A stretch of DNA of 64,000 bases from Symbiodinium natans (Eukaryota > Sar > Dinophyceae > Suessiales > Symbiodiniaceae): positions 126,001-190,000 of the forward strand of contig CAJNDS010001657.1 in NCBI GenBank assembly GCA_905221605.1. Direction: 5' to 3'. The notes under the pieces were generated by a model. The model was not told where the DNA came from. It saw nothing but the letters and a program-made list of their open reading frames with translations, and did not search any database. Positions 11,701 through 22,915 of this stretch are shown one piece after another. Both the position numbers and the translations under genes were made by a program. Numbering within the stretch: position 1 is the first letter of the stretch; each line of letters starts with the position of its first letter.

Positions 11701-12937
11701 CCCCCCCCCCCGGAATCTCAAAGCGGGCTGCAAAAAACGAAGCAAGCTCCTAAACCCGAAGCCCCAAATTCGAACACCAAACCTCAACAAGCTTCAACCA
11801 GTCTCTGCAACATCCTAAACTAAAACAGCAACAACCCCGAAAGCCCCGACTCTCAAAATCGAGTGTCCTTCAAGCTGGGGCAGGCACTGGGTCTGCCTTG
11901 CAGGTGTGCCAATCCTCATTTGGGTGGGGATGGGAGAACTCAGGGGTTGGGGTTCAGGGGATTGGACAAGTTTGGGCGTTTAAACTTGACTACCATAAGT
12001 GTGTTGGTACCAGGGCTTGCCCAAAGACCTCAAGTCGTCCATCTTAGCGGTGCCAAATCCCTCCCGATCTGCGGATCTTTGATCAAGAAGCTTTCCAAGG
12101 AAGGCCCGAATCACACCGCAACTCTCCTCAAGCCCCCTATACAATGCTCCCATGCTCTCCACTTGCTGTGACGTGACGTTTAGATTTTGGGGTTTTGAGG
12201 AAGCAGCTCTCGGGGCTTGAAGCTTTTTGACGTTACAAGTTCCGGGCTACGGATAGCTTTCCGAAGCGTCTTCAGCTCCGAGGCCTCAAGGCATAGTAAG
12301 CGAAGAGCGACGAGAGTTCTGAGGAACGGACATTGAGCACCTCCACGTCAAAGCGCTGCTCCAGCTCCTGCGAGGTGGACGTGCAGCTGCTTCGGGGCAA
12401 GGCATAGAGGGAAGAGACCACCTTTCGGGCCACCATCCTTGACCATGGCGTTCGTGCACGAATGGTAGAGGCCCATCACCAAAGTCCGCCTTCGCATCGA
12501 GCTGATTGGAACTTGAGGATCTACACTTGTTGCATGCATGACAGGTTTCGTAAAGCACAAAAGCACTTGACAAACCGGACGAGACGAGGGGGACGAAGGG
12601 AACAAGAAAAGGGGGGCCAATGGCCGGACAGATCAGGAGGACCACGCGAGGGGACCAGCGGGATCAAGGGCTTTCCTCAGCTGTTCTCATGAGGTTCTGT
12701 CAGCAGCTTGCAAGGCCTGGGGGCCTAAGGGCTGAAGATTTGAGTTTCGACGTGATGCAGCCACAAGGCCCCCCCCCCCCAAACGGGCCCAAGTGCCTTC
12801 TTCCAGCCGGAAACCGCACGAAGGGTGGCCACCTCTGGTCTCGGCCGTTCACCTAGCGGTGACGTGATGACGGGAGCTTTTGAAGGCGCTTGAAGGCTTG
12901 TGGTCCTGCTGCACTGCTTAGTTGAGGGGGGGGCTCG
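8736..12937. other. Non-coding stretch with homopolymer runs
   Basis: From here the coding style and the octamer vanish. The frames present are short, out-compete one another on both strands and show no domain. It contains a G run at 9480-9490, a C run at about 11690-11712 and another C run near 12770. No tRNA or rRNA is recognised. Confidence 0.6.
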
Positions 12938-13081
12938 CTCTCTCTCTCTCTCTCTCCGTCCTTTTGTCTTCTGCTTCATGTTCATCTTCATCTTCATCTT
13001 CTTCTTCTTCTTCTTCTTCTTCTTCTTCTTCTTCTGCTTCTTCTTCTGCTTCTTCTTCTCCTTCCCCTTCTCCTTCTTCTC
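12938..13081. repeat. CT then TTC microsatellite cluster
   Basis: A CT run (about 12938-12957) is followed, after a short spacer, by ATCTTC and TTC/TTCTGC repeats (about 12978-13081). The plus strand is almost wholly pyrimidine. Confidence 0.9.
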
Positions 13082-14131
13082 CAGACGGGCACAAAACCCC
13101 CCGTGCGCCAGGCGCACGCGCGTTGTCTCAGGTCAACGCGAGAATTCCCACTATGCCGCAGTACAAACTAATTGTAGACTTTCCCCAGTTGATCCCCGAA
13201 CAACCTAACGCCTCCGCCTCCCTCTCTTTCTCTCTCTGGCTCTCTCGTTCGGCTGATTGATTGTGCCAAACGGCTGCGTCTCGGTGTCTTGTTGTGCTCC
13301 AGAAGTCGTAAAGCTATTCGAGCATGGGCAAGAAGCAAACGCACGCCAACCAAGAATAATGCCCAAGTCCGAAGAAGAGCACCGCTATGGCATCGCGACC
13401 CGTGTTCCTAACATCAACACCGGTCTTGACCCTTTCATGTTGCAACTGTTAGAGTGGCCTTACAGACTCACATGCAAATTTCACTGCAACGATCGAGGCT
13501 GCGACGCTGGAAAGCAAAATCGGCTTCTGCGTCCTCCATTCCGGTAAGGCTTTGGAAGCACTAGGTAGTCGGGCTAGGTTTGGTCTAGATTTGCAGATGT
13601 ACGATGAAAAAATATTTGCTACATATGTAGGTGCAATCTTTGTAAACTACTTGCAGGCTAGCTTGTTTGCACACTTTGCACCTGGTTGCTATCTGATGGA
13701 AATGTCTCGCAGACGCCGGGGTCGGCATCCGATTCCAGTAGAAGCGTGCCCGTCTCTGAAGTAAACGCCCAAACGCTTCAACAGCATGCTTGCGCATGTT
13801 TCCTGAGAGCCCACATGCCATCTCTGAGGCAAGAGCATTGCGGAGAACTCTCGCGCACGATATGGCCACGCGGCACCTGTGAAACTTCCAGGCTTCAGGT
13901 CTGTTTGGACACCTCGTATTTGAGTCCCCGATCCTCACCCTCTGGAACCTTCCATCTTGAAGAAGAGATTGCACAAAGTTGGTAGTTTTGAAGGCTGCCG
14001 ACCCGAATGCCTGGCAGAAGGCTTCTCGCATAACGAGTTGGGAAACCAGGGATCCAGGCCCTTAAGCGGCATCGTGCGTTTTGTCTTCGAAAGCGTTCGA
14101 CAGGTGTGGTTGCAGGCCTCTCGCGTGCTCC
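13082..14131. other. Non-coding stretch, nothing recognised
   Basis: Overlapping short frames on both strands, none with protein-like composition. I see no RNA gene or ordered repeat until the three-copy repeat that follows. Confidence 0.5.
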
Positions 14132-14345
14132 TGAAGTGCGCCATCCTCGTAACTGTCGTCTCTTTTGAGATATGGTTTCCTCGAAAGCGCAGACCGTCAC
14201 GAGGGTGAGGCACCTGGGGTGCGCCATCCTCGTGACCGTCGTCGCTTTTGGACTTCGGCCCGATGCTCGTGTCTGAAAAGTGCTGACAGTCACGATGATG
14301 AGGAACATGGGTTGCGCCATCCTCGTAACTGTCGTCGCCTTTGCA
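14132..14345. repeat. Three-copy diverged tandem repeat, 83-93 nt units
   Basis: The core GCGCCATCCTCGT(A/G)AC(T/C)GTCGTC recurs at 14138, 14221 and 14314. Between cores another shared word, GACAGTCACGA or GACCGTCACGA, precedes a TGAGG run. Spacing is 83 then 93 nt, so the copies have diverged by indels as well as substitutions. Confidence 0.75.
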
Positions 14346-17300
14346 CCCAAGGCAGCCAAGAGCACCGACATGTTTCAATGTAATAATGTACTTCAGGGCA
14401 AGCGAAGGAACCCCCAAGAGTATACAAGTACAAAGCTCTCAATAGGAACTATTTGGAAGAAGGCTTCTGAGGCTTATGCACTAGCTTCTGCCACTGCTGC
14501 CAGCGGATCCCAATGCTTCAGGACTTGAGGCAGAGTGTGCTTGTTGGGACTTCGCCCTTCAGTTGAAGCCATGTCCAAGTGCTTACAAAAACTCAAGTGG
14601 CCCAGGGTTTTGAACCATCGTCTCCAAATGGCACATAGGAAAGTACCAGTCGTGCAGCAGTGCCTTGAGCAACTACTTCTCACTGGCCAAACCCTAATGG
14701 AGGTGAAGTCGTGCAGATGGACTGCGATACACTGGCGTTGGATATCATGGGCGGTGTGCATGTTGTTTGTTTTATCGTGTGAGCAATCGTGCCTTGGGCT
14801 TAGGCTGCATGGGATTCATGTATTCATTTCTCGTGCTAGTAGCTGGCACTCATACAAGCTGGAAGGTGCCTACGCATGTGAACAACGCCAGGTTTGGGGT
14901 TCTGGTGAACGTGGGGTGCAAAAGTCGTAGAGAGCCCTAAGCTCAGCAAGCCCCTCACTTCCCCATAGCCAAAATTGGGCCCGCGCGAAGAATTTGATCT
15001 CGCACCTCGACAGCCTCAGCGCCCCCACGCCAAGTTCGAGGATCCCGATGCCGACCCGAGACTGCGGCATGCATCTCTCTCGTAAAACTTATACCTATAT
15101 ATACATATCTGAACTAAATAAATACCAATATATGTACATATATATATATACATTCACATATACGCGCCCTCAGAAGCCTCTTGAACGGACGTTTGGGACT
15201 TTTGTGGTTGTGCCTTCCAGCTCCGAGACCTTGAAGTGACGGTCTGGGTGTCCAGGTCTCGTCTTCGGCAATTTGGCCAGAAATCTCCAATGCAGTTCAG
15301 GGAGAAGGAGCCTCTAAAATGCCGATGCTCATGGGTTGCGCCCAGGCTACCGGCGGCTACCGGCGGCTACCTGGGTACGTGTGGCGCTTGCGTGCTGCTT
15401 TGCAGCACCTTGCCCCGCGAGCTGTCGACTTCTGCAGTCCGCTTACATCTCGCATGGCCTACCCCACGTACCCTCGCGGAACGTAGAGGGTCAAGGCGAC
15501 TTCCTCTAGAACCGAAATCAACAAAAGAGTTCCAAAACGCGAAAAAAGGTGGGTCTGGCCAGGTCCGCTCGAGAACGAAACAAGGAACATGAGAAATCCC
15601 GACTGTGGTACCCTAGCGTGTGAATTATGATAAGTGCCATGCGACCTGAGGCCGTTCGTTACCCACCATGCCTGCAAACAGCCATCCTTATCGGGCTTCC
15701 TGGACACAATGACCTAAAGCTTCAACCCTAAGTGGCTAAGCGCACCCACGGATTCTGATGCAGAACAAGGCTACTGGGCCTGTCGGTCCCACAAGAGAAG
15801 TTGCATCAGAATGGGACGGGTGTAGAGAAAGGCGATTTCTATGACTCGAGCCCTGCGACTGTAACCCCCCTCTTCTTACCCTTGCACTGCAAACCCCAGC
15901 CCCAGATGTCTCAGGCAAGTGGGGGAGGGAAGCTGAAGGCCAGGGGTTGGCCCGTCGTGCGACGGAGCTCATGTCATGCTGTTGCCTCCACCCCCCCTCC
16001 CTAAGCAGCTCTGCTTTCTGAAGTCCCTGCGTCCTTCGCATGTTCTGTAGATTCAGGCAGCGGAAAAGAAAAATGAAAGGCTGCCAGATCTTTGCACGCA
16101 GCTGTCCAGCCTGGGTGGCACATGGATTCGGAACAGTTCAGAAACCAAGCTACAAGTATGTATCAGCCGCCGATGGACTCTAGACGAATTTAAAGTCTGT
16201 CGAAAGGCCTCAGGATAGCTTACGACTTTCGCCGCATCAATTTAGCGGGGGGGGGGGTTAAGGCTCCCGAGGCTTGACGCATTGCACTTCGCGGTGACGG
16301 AGACAAGATGGGACAGTTCAGGAGACGACCTCTGGACAGTTGGAGCCCTGACATGCCCCGAGCCTGACCCCTCCTCTTGGCCAGCTGCTCACTTTGCCAC
16401 CTGGAAGGGGCCCAGAGGGCAGAGGCGCTCTGATGTTTTTAGGGCTGAGCCGGAGCATATTCAGGATTTCGTTTTTAAAGGGGGGGGGGGCGGCCCCGGA
16501 AGCTAAACTAAGCCTCACCTTCCGCCACAGCAGCTTCTCGGCCATGAAGGCACCAACAGGAGCACCCAGGCATGGCCCGACCTTGACTTCTAAGGTTTCA
16601 TGGCTTTTCTGTGAGAGGGTCACCTAATGCCACAAAGTGCTGGGCGTCATGAGGCGCCCGAATGCAACTCAGTCTTCCTATTGACTTGCAAGAGGTCCCT
16701 TGACACGCGTTTACATCCCATCCACGCTCCGATTCGGAGGCTTTCGCCAGGCGTTGACCCTTGTGACCTGGATGGCATCCTCTGGAACCCGGGAGTACCA
16801 AGGCGATGCATGTACGGCACCCAAGCATGATCTGTGATCAGCCGAGACCAGCCTCACTACGTTACGGCCCTGTCCGAACGACCTTAGCCTCTTGCCCTGG
16901 GGCCCGATGAAGTTTGAACCACCAAATGCCGAGCTGTTCCTTCCGCGAGAAAGGGCATCACAACTCTGCCACCAGGCTGCAATGTAAATCCTCGGCTGGG
17001 GCTTTCCCAAGGCTCTGAATCTAAAGCTGTATGCGCGGTGCGCATGCAAGATTAATGGGCGTAACTTGGAAAACCAAGGCGTGGGAGGCTGCGTAAAGAG
17101 CATTGTTGGGTTTCAAGAATGGTTTCAGGGTGGGTTTCTCACCGCTTGCTTGCAGGAGCTTTCGCCACTGCGGAGATTCACAGCCTCAGGCTGGGCTGCC
17201 TAGACACCGAAAATCCCCGAAACCTGCGTTTCCACTTCTTTTGCATTTGAGAATCCAGAAGCCGCTTCGCGGGCCCGGGATGGCGACCTCGCCCCAGCCA

Positions 17301-18996
17301 CCCAAAGCCTTGCACCGAGCTTCAAGGACTGCCGACGTTTCTGGTGCTTTTCGTGGGGCAGGTGGGGTGGGGGGTTTGAGGAGTTGAGGGCTCAGCTGAT
17401 CAAGCCTGTCCCATGCTTCTACAGCTCGTATGAGGCTCGCTTGGCCCAGCCTCAGGTCAACCTCTTAACTCGAAACCCAACGCGAGGACTCTGGACTTGC
17501 AGTCTTTACAAGCCTAAACTCTAAAGTTGGATCTTCATCAGCCTGGCAGTGGCCTGCATGAACCAAAGTGCTGACAGCCTGCCTCCTTGGGTTTGTGCAG
17601 CCACACAGGCTGCGGAAAGCCCAAAAGGGCACGCACAAGTTATGCCAAGCTCTGACAGGCAGCCGCCACGATGCGAGGGCCAAAGTCTCGTGCCGGGTTC
17701 CATCCGGCCTGACCATGGGGGTTATTTCTAGAAATTGGACACCTCGCGGCGTGGCCTGAAACCAAGCCAGAACCAAGCCAACTGCACGGAGGGCAAGGCT
17801 TCCAGTGACTCTCTACTTGAACCCGTGGACTGAAAGCCCTGACCCGACTCACCACGAGCCCGAGTTGCAACTTGACCTACAACTTTGTCACCTGAGTGAT
17901 GGGGGCATACAGCGGGAGGAGAACGGCCACGGTCATGCCAATGACAAAGGGGACGCCGACGCGCTCTACACTGCCGAGGACCTGGTCGAGGATTTCGTGC
18001 CACGATGTGCCATGTACAACTTCCAAGCAGTGGTTTGTCAGCGCATCTGTTCACTCGGTCAACATACTTTGGCATCCTCTCCAAAACTCGGCCCCTTCTT
18101 CAAATTCAAAAAGCAGTTGATCGATGTTCGCCTTGTTTCGGCCGTTGGTGATGCCAAAGATCACGAACGCAAGGATAAGCGTCCCCCAAGCCTCACAGGC
18201 AAACAATGTAGGGCATCAGCTTTGACAAAGTAGGAATGGCCGAGAGCCAAGCCCGAACCCTCCAAGCATTGAAAGACCCAAATCCTTAAACCCCGAGGAA
18301 CTTCAGGGCCATGGAAAACCAACAACTTAGGGAACCAAGCTCCAGTCCCATGATGACTTATAACTATGGAAGAGCTCATGAACAAAATGGTTCAGTCTCG
18401 ACTCTCTCATTGTATTGGCAGCCCATGTGCCCATATCATTTCTTGTCTTCAACTTAGACAACTCATGTACAGGCTCACTATTAAGTTAAGAGCCAGGTAG
18501 CCCCTCATCATGAGAAAAAACGGATGGGAGAATGACAAGGGCGACAAGAAACAAGCCTTTATATCCTGAAGGCCCCTTCCCCTTCCTTTCCCACCTTTTG
18601 ACCTTCGAATGTCTTTCGGCCTCCGTGCATTTTCAGGAGTATGAACCAAAGGGATCGCCAAATAGACCCTAAAGGTCCATGCCACAAAGCTTGACATGAC
18701 CTGCAAAAAGAGGTTCTGTGGTGGCCCTCGGCTTCGAAAATCCAGGGTCAAAGGGTCCGCAGTAGTTTAGGGCTCTGAGGGCATCGGAGTTCATTCTGGA
18801 ACTTATTGTTTAGGGGGAGATTTTTTGGAGATTTGTTGAACCATTCCTCGTTCCAGCGTTCAGAGTCAGAGGCGCTAGGTCGATGTCCGCGCGCGTCCGG
18901 CTGCCTTCTCTTGACGTTATTATAGTAAAATTAACTAGAAGAGGGATGGCCTGAAAGCATCGATTTGCCGTGCGTTGACTCCATGCACTTGACTAT
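14346..18996. other. Non-coding stretch with small repeats
   Basis: No convincing gene. It contains a TA-rich microsatellite (about 15085-15175), a short triplication CTACCGGCGG near 15350-15375, a G run at about 16245-16256, and a further G run near 16482. The remaining frames look like chance. Confidence 0.6.
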
Positions 18997-19139
18997 TTGT
19001 ACTCGAACTGTATGCACTTGGAGAAATGTATGCCCTTACATGGTTGCATAGTCACTTGTACACTGCACTTGTATGCACTGGAACTGCATGGCATTCAAGT
19101 GTGTGGAGTTGAATGCCATGCACTTGTGGTCAACTCTGT
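18997..19139. repeat. Degenerate ATGCACTTG repeat leading into the arrays
   Basis: The word TGCACTTG or a near match recurs irregularly (for example near 18984, 19014, 19065 and 19120) without a fixed period. It resembles the ATGCACTT core of the 14-nt array that lies beyond the three longer arrays. Confidence 0.55.
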
Positions 19140-19800
19140 AGAATTCCGCTTCCATGCTATTTGCGAGGTTTTCGCATGTCCGGAATTCCGCTTCCATGCT
19201 ATTTGCGGTGCTTTCAAGCGCCACATGTCCGTTACCATGCTCTTTGCGGTGTTTTCGAGCGCCCATATGTCCGTTACCATGCTATTTGCGGTGTTTTCAT
19301 GCGCCCAGATGTCCGTTACCATGCTATTTGCGGTCTTTTCAAGCGCCCAGATGTCCGTTACCATGCTATTTGCGGTGTTTTCATGCGCCCAGATGTCCGT
19401 GACCATGCTATTTGCGCCCACGTTATTTGCGAGGGTTTCGAAGCCCCAGAATTCCGCTCCGGAATTCCGCTTCCATGCTATTCATGCTATTTGCGGTGCT
19501 TTCAAGCGTCCGTTACCATGCTCTTTGCGGTGTTTTCGAGCGCCCAGATGTCCGTTACCATGCTATTTGGGGTGTTTTCATGCGCCCAGATGTCCGTTAC
19601 CATGCTCTTTGCGGTGTTTTAGAGCGCCCAGATGTCCGTTACCATGCTATTTGGGGTGTTTTCATGCGCCCAGATGTCCGTTACCATGCTATTTGCGGTC
19701 TTTTCAAGCGCCCAGATGTCCGTTACCATGCTATTTGCGGTGTTTTCATGCGCCCAGATGTCCGTTACCATGCTATTTGCGGTGTTTTCAGACGCCCAGG
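19140..19800. repeat. 42-nt tandem array, about 15 copies
   Basis: The unit is GATGTCCGTTACC, ATGCTATTTGCGGT and GTTTTCATGCGCCCA joined. Perfect 42-nt spacing is clear from 19271 to 19400 and 19540 to 19790; the first two units carry GGAATTCCGC instead of GATGTCCGT, and 19405-19505 is rearranged. Because 42 is a multiple of three, all three plus frames give 14-residue repeats without stops. Confidence 0.9.
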
Positions 19801-20190
19801 GTGTCCGCGGCGTACTACGTCTGTACTACAAACAGTCCACTTTCCAGCCACGGAAGCTCCGCGTGTCCGCGGCGTACTCGGCGTACTACGTTTGTACTAC
19901 AAAAGTCGACTTTCCAGCCACGGAAGCTCCGCGTGTCCGTGGCGTACTACATTTGTACCACAAAAGTCGACTTTCCAGCCACGGAAGCTCCGGGTGTCCG
20001 CGGCGTACTACGTTTGTACTACAAAAGTCGACTTTCCAGCCACGGAAGCTCCGGGCGTCCCCGGCGTACTACATTTGTACTACAAAAGTCGACTTTCCTG
20101 CCACGGAAGCTCCGGGTGTCCGCGGCGTACTACGTCTGTACTACAAAACTCGACTTTCCAGCCACGGAAGCTCCGCGTGTCCGTACTACA
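19801..20190. repeat. 61-nt tandem array, about 6 copies
   Basis: The unit holds GTGTCCGCGGCGTACTACG, then TTGTACTACAAAAGTCGAC and TTTCCAGCCACGGAAGCTCC. ACGGAAGCTC starts at 19981, 20042, 20103 and 20164, exactly 61 nt apart. One earlier unit has a duplicated TCGGCGTAC. Sixty-one is not a multiple of three, so the unit cannot encode a simple peptide repeat, yet no plus frame meets a stop. Confidence 0.9.
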
Positions 20191-20645
20191 AAAGTCAACT
20201 TTGGCACCGCGACCACGCCGAAACCCGCAGAGGGGTTACGTTCGTATGTCAAAAAACGCAAAAACACGAGGGTTTTGGCACCGCGCCAACGCCGCAACCC
20301 GCAGAGGGGTTACGTTTGTTTGTCAAAAAAGGCCAAAACACGATGGTTTTGGCACCGCGCCAACGCCGAAACCCGCAGAGGGTTGTCTGCGGCCACGGAA
20401 AAAAGTTCCAAAAACGACGGCTTTAGCACCGCGACCCGGCGATCACCCGCAGAGGGTTGTCCGCGGACACAAAGAAACGTAAAAAAACGACGGTTTTGGC
20501 ACCGCGACCACGCCGAAACCCGCAGAGGGTTGTCCGCGCAAATCAAGAAACGTAAAAAAACGACGGTTTTAGCACCGCGACCACGCCGAAACCCGCAGAG
20601 GGTTGCAATCCCGATTGGCGATGTCAACCCAGCCCGCCGCCTTAG
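20191..20645. repeat. 73/74-nt tandem array, about 6 copies
   Basis: The unit begins GGCACCGCG or AGCACCGCG at 20203, 20277, 20351, 20425, 20498 and 20571, giving steps of 74, 74, 74, 73 and 73. Each unit has ACGCCGAAACCCGCAGAGGG then an A-rich segment. It joins the 61-nt array through a hybrid AAAGTCAACTTT word, which matches AAAGTCGACTTT of the 61-nt unit. Confidence 0.9.
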
Positions 20646-20742
20646 AAAGAGTAATTTTAATTTAGAAATCTAGGACTGGGTACGAAGGTCTAGTAAATTC
20701 TACGTAAATCTAGAAATTTGTATTCACTGATTACTAAACTCT

Positions 20743-21150
20743 ATGCAATTCACTCTATGCAATTCACTCTATGCACTTCACTCTATGCACTTCACTCTAT
20801 GCACTTCACTCTATGCACTTCACTCTATGCACTTCACTCTATGCGCTTCACTCTGTGCACTTCACTCTGTGCACTTCACTCTATGCACTTCGCTCTATGC
20901 ACTTTGCTCTATGCGCTTCACTCTATGCACTTCGCTCTGTGCACTTCACTCTATGCACTTCACTCTATGCACTTCACTCTGTGCACTTCACTCTATGCAC
21001 TTCACTCTATGCACTTCACTCTATGCGCTTCACTCTGTGCACTTCACTCTGTGCACTTCACTCTATGCACTTCGCTCTATGCACTTTGCTCTATGCGCTT
21101 CACTCTATGCACTTCACTCTATGCACTTCACTCTATGCACTTCAGTCTAT
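20743..21150. repeat. 14-nt tandem array, about 29 copies, with a 182-nt higher-order copy
   Basis: The unit ATGCACTTCACTCT steps exactly 14 nt from 20743 to 21135. Variants carry GTG for ATG, GCG for GCA, TTCGCTCT or TTTGCTCT. The variant string of six units starting at 20841 is repeated at 21023, 13 units later, which shows a block duplication. All plus frames are stop-free because 42 nt equals three units. Confidence 0.95.
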
Positions 21151-21159
21151 GTTGTTGTG

Positions 21160-22040
21160 TCAGGGGGCTCCGCACGGAAGAACCCTTCGCGATGCTTTCG
21201 GGAAAAAGGGACCCTAAGAAAATACTAGTAGTAATTGTTCCGACCCCTATATTCGGTTGCCCAGGGGTGACTGAGGCGCCTCCGTCATGAGAGCACCAAA
21301 GACCGAGACATCGTCTTGGACGTAAGGCCCGCTGCCGTACTCTTTGGAGAGGCCTGGATTTGGAAAGTACCTGGGCTCTTTGCTTTCGGGGGTGGAGACG
21401 ATGGACTAAGCCGGCTCTGGTGCTGGGTACGGATTATAGTAGGTCTTCCCTGAAAGGCTTTCCAGGATTTTACACCAGAATGCTAGAGTATGCTTACTGA
21501 AGCTCACCGACTTGCTGCTTTATTCAGAGAAGGCGACTCAAGGCAGCGAGCCACTACAGTAGTGAAGATGCGCGCGAGAAGCGCAACCAGAAGCTCATAG
21601 ACATGACGCAACAGAGGTTCAGATCTCACCACTCTTCCGATCCCCCCCCCCATGGTTTGGCCTAGAATCCGAGTTAGTGTCTGCTGTGAGCCCAACGCAG
21701 CCAACCCTCCTGTCCGTCACAGTTCTGCCCAATTCAACACCAGGCCACTCACCAAAAGCCGAGGCGGAAAGGATGGATTTGGGCTCTCCACGAACGATGC
21801 CGTTCCTTAGTCAAGACACAACGGAGATTCCAAAGCTGGTTTGAGAATATATGGGCATAGTTCAAGCATCAAGCAAAGGATTCGTAGCCGAAACCCGCAA
21901 GATTGTTGTATTAAATAGAAAACCTGTCCGTGTGCATTTGTCAGCATTTAAGTCAACCATTCTCGCCTCCCCGCCCACTGGGTCCCTGGAGTGCCGGCGC
22001 GCAGAGAATCTCACAGAGAGTCCCAGTACCCCTGGCGTGC
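21160..22040. other. Non-coding stretch, nothing recognised
   Basis: A single-copy-looking spacer between the 14-nt array and the telomere-like repeats. It has no protein-like frame and no RNA gene that I can support. Confidence 0.5.
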
Positions 22041-22046
22041 CCGCCC

Positions 22047-22141
22047 TTAACCCTAAACCCTAAACCCTAAGCCCTAAACCCTTTTGCACAGGCTTGTCTA
22101 AACCCTAAACCCTAAACCCTAAACCCTAAACCCTAAACCCA
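22047..22141. repeat. Interstitial telomere-type repeat (CCCTAAA)n, left block
   Basis: Two runs of CCCTAAA (22047-22080 and 22098-22141), split by a 17-nt spacer and with one CCCTAAG variant. TTTAGGG is the plant-type telomere repeat also reported for dinoflagellates. The G-rich strand is the minus strand. Confidence 0.9.
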
Positions 22142-22504
22142 GAGAAGCCTGCAAAGTCTCTTGAAGTGCCCACCAAAATCCTTCAGAGACTCCGAGCACG
22201 CCTGGTGCGTTGACCGTTGACCCCCCAAAAACCCGAAGAACCCTTGCCGCGTCCAATCCCGCAGAGCATCCAATCAAGGGCGTGACAGAAATTGTGCGGT
22301 AAAGCTTTCTTAATCCGCCGAGGCCTCGGGCCGAAGGTGTATAGGTTGTCAGAACAGGCACCCCCCTCCAAATCCTCCCCCCAGGCCCAAAGCCACTTTT
22401 CGGCCCCCTTTTTTTGCCAAAAATGGGTACCCCCCCTAGGAGAGCAGGGGCCGCCAGCGGATGGTTCGCCAGGACCAGAGGCAGTTGCAGCCCTTCCCAG
22501 CAGG

Positions 22505-22552
22505 GGCCCCCCCCTTTTTCCCCCCCCCTCCCCCCCCCTCCCCCCCCCCCCC

Positions 22553-22589
<37 letters not shown>

Positions 22590-22738
22590 CCCCCCCCCCC
22601 TCCCTCCCCCCCCCCCCCCTCCCCCCCCCTCTCCCCCCCCCCCCTCCCCCCCCCCCCCCCCTTCCCCCCCCCCCCCCCCCTCCCACCCTCCCCCCCCTCC
22701 CACCCCCCCTCCCCCCCCCTTCCCCCCCCACCCCCCCT
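22505..22738. repeat. C-rich tract with scattered T
   Basis: Long C runs broken by single T and a few A. The proline- or glycine-rich frames across it are artefacts. The minus strand would be G-quadruplex prone. Telomere-type repeats lie on both sides, about 360 nt to the left and 50 nt to the right. Confidence 0.95.
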
Positions 22739-22784
22739 TACCCCTGATGGGCTGGCTCCACCCTACGATTCTTGAACCCCACAC

Positions 22785-22915
22785 CCAAAAAACCCTAAAC
22801 CCCAAAGCGTGAACCTTGAGCCCTAAGCCCTCAATCCTAAACTAACCCTCAACCCTAAACCCTAAACCATAAACCATAAACCCGGAACCCTAAACCCTAA
22901 ACCCTAAACCCAACC
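22785..22915. repeat. Interstitial telomere-type repeat, degenerate right block
   Basis: CCCTAAA units mixed with variants (CCCTCAA, ACCATAA, CCCTAAG) and ending in three good copies near 22890-22910. The orientation is the same as in the left block, so the two are head-to-tail. Confidence 0.85.

Noticed and set aside
22292-22812. Proline- and glycine-rich frames at 22.3-22.8 kb
   Set aside because: Poly-C produces stop-free frames on both strands; not evidence of a gene.
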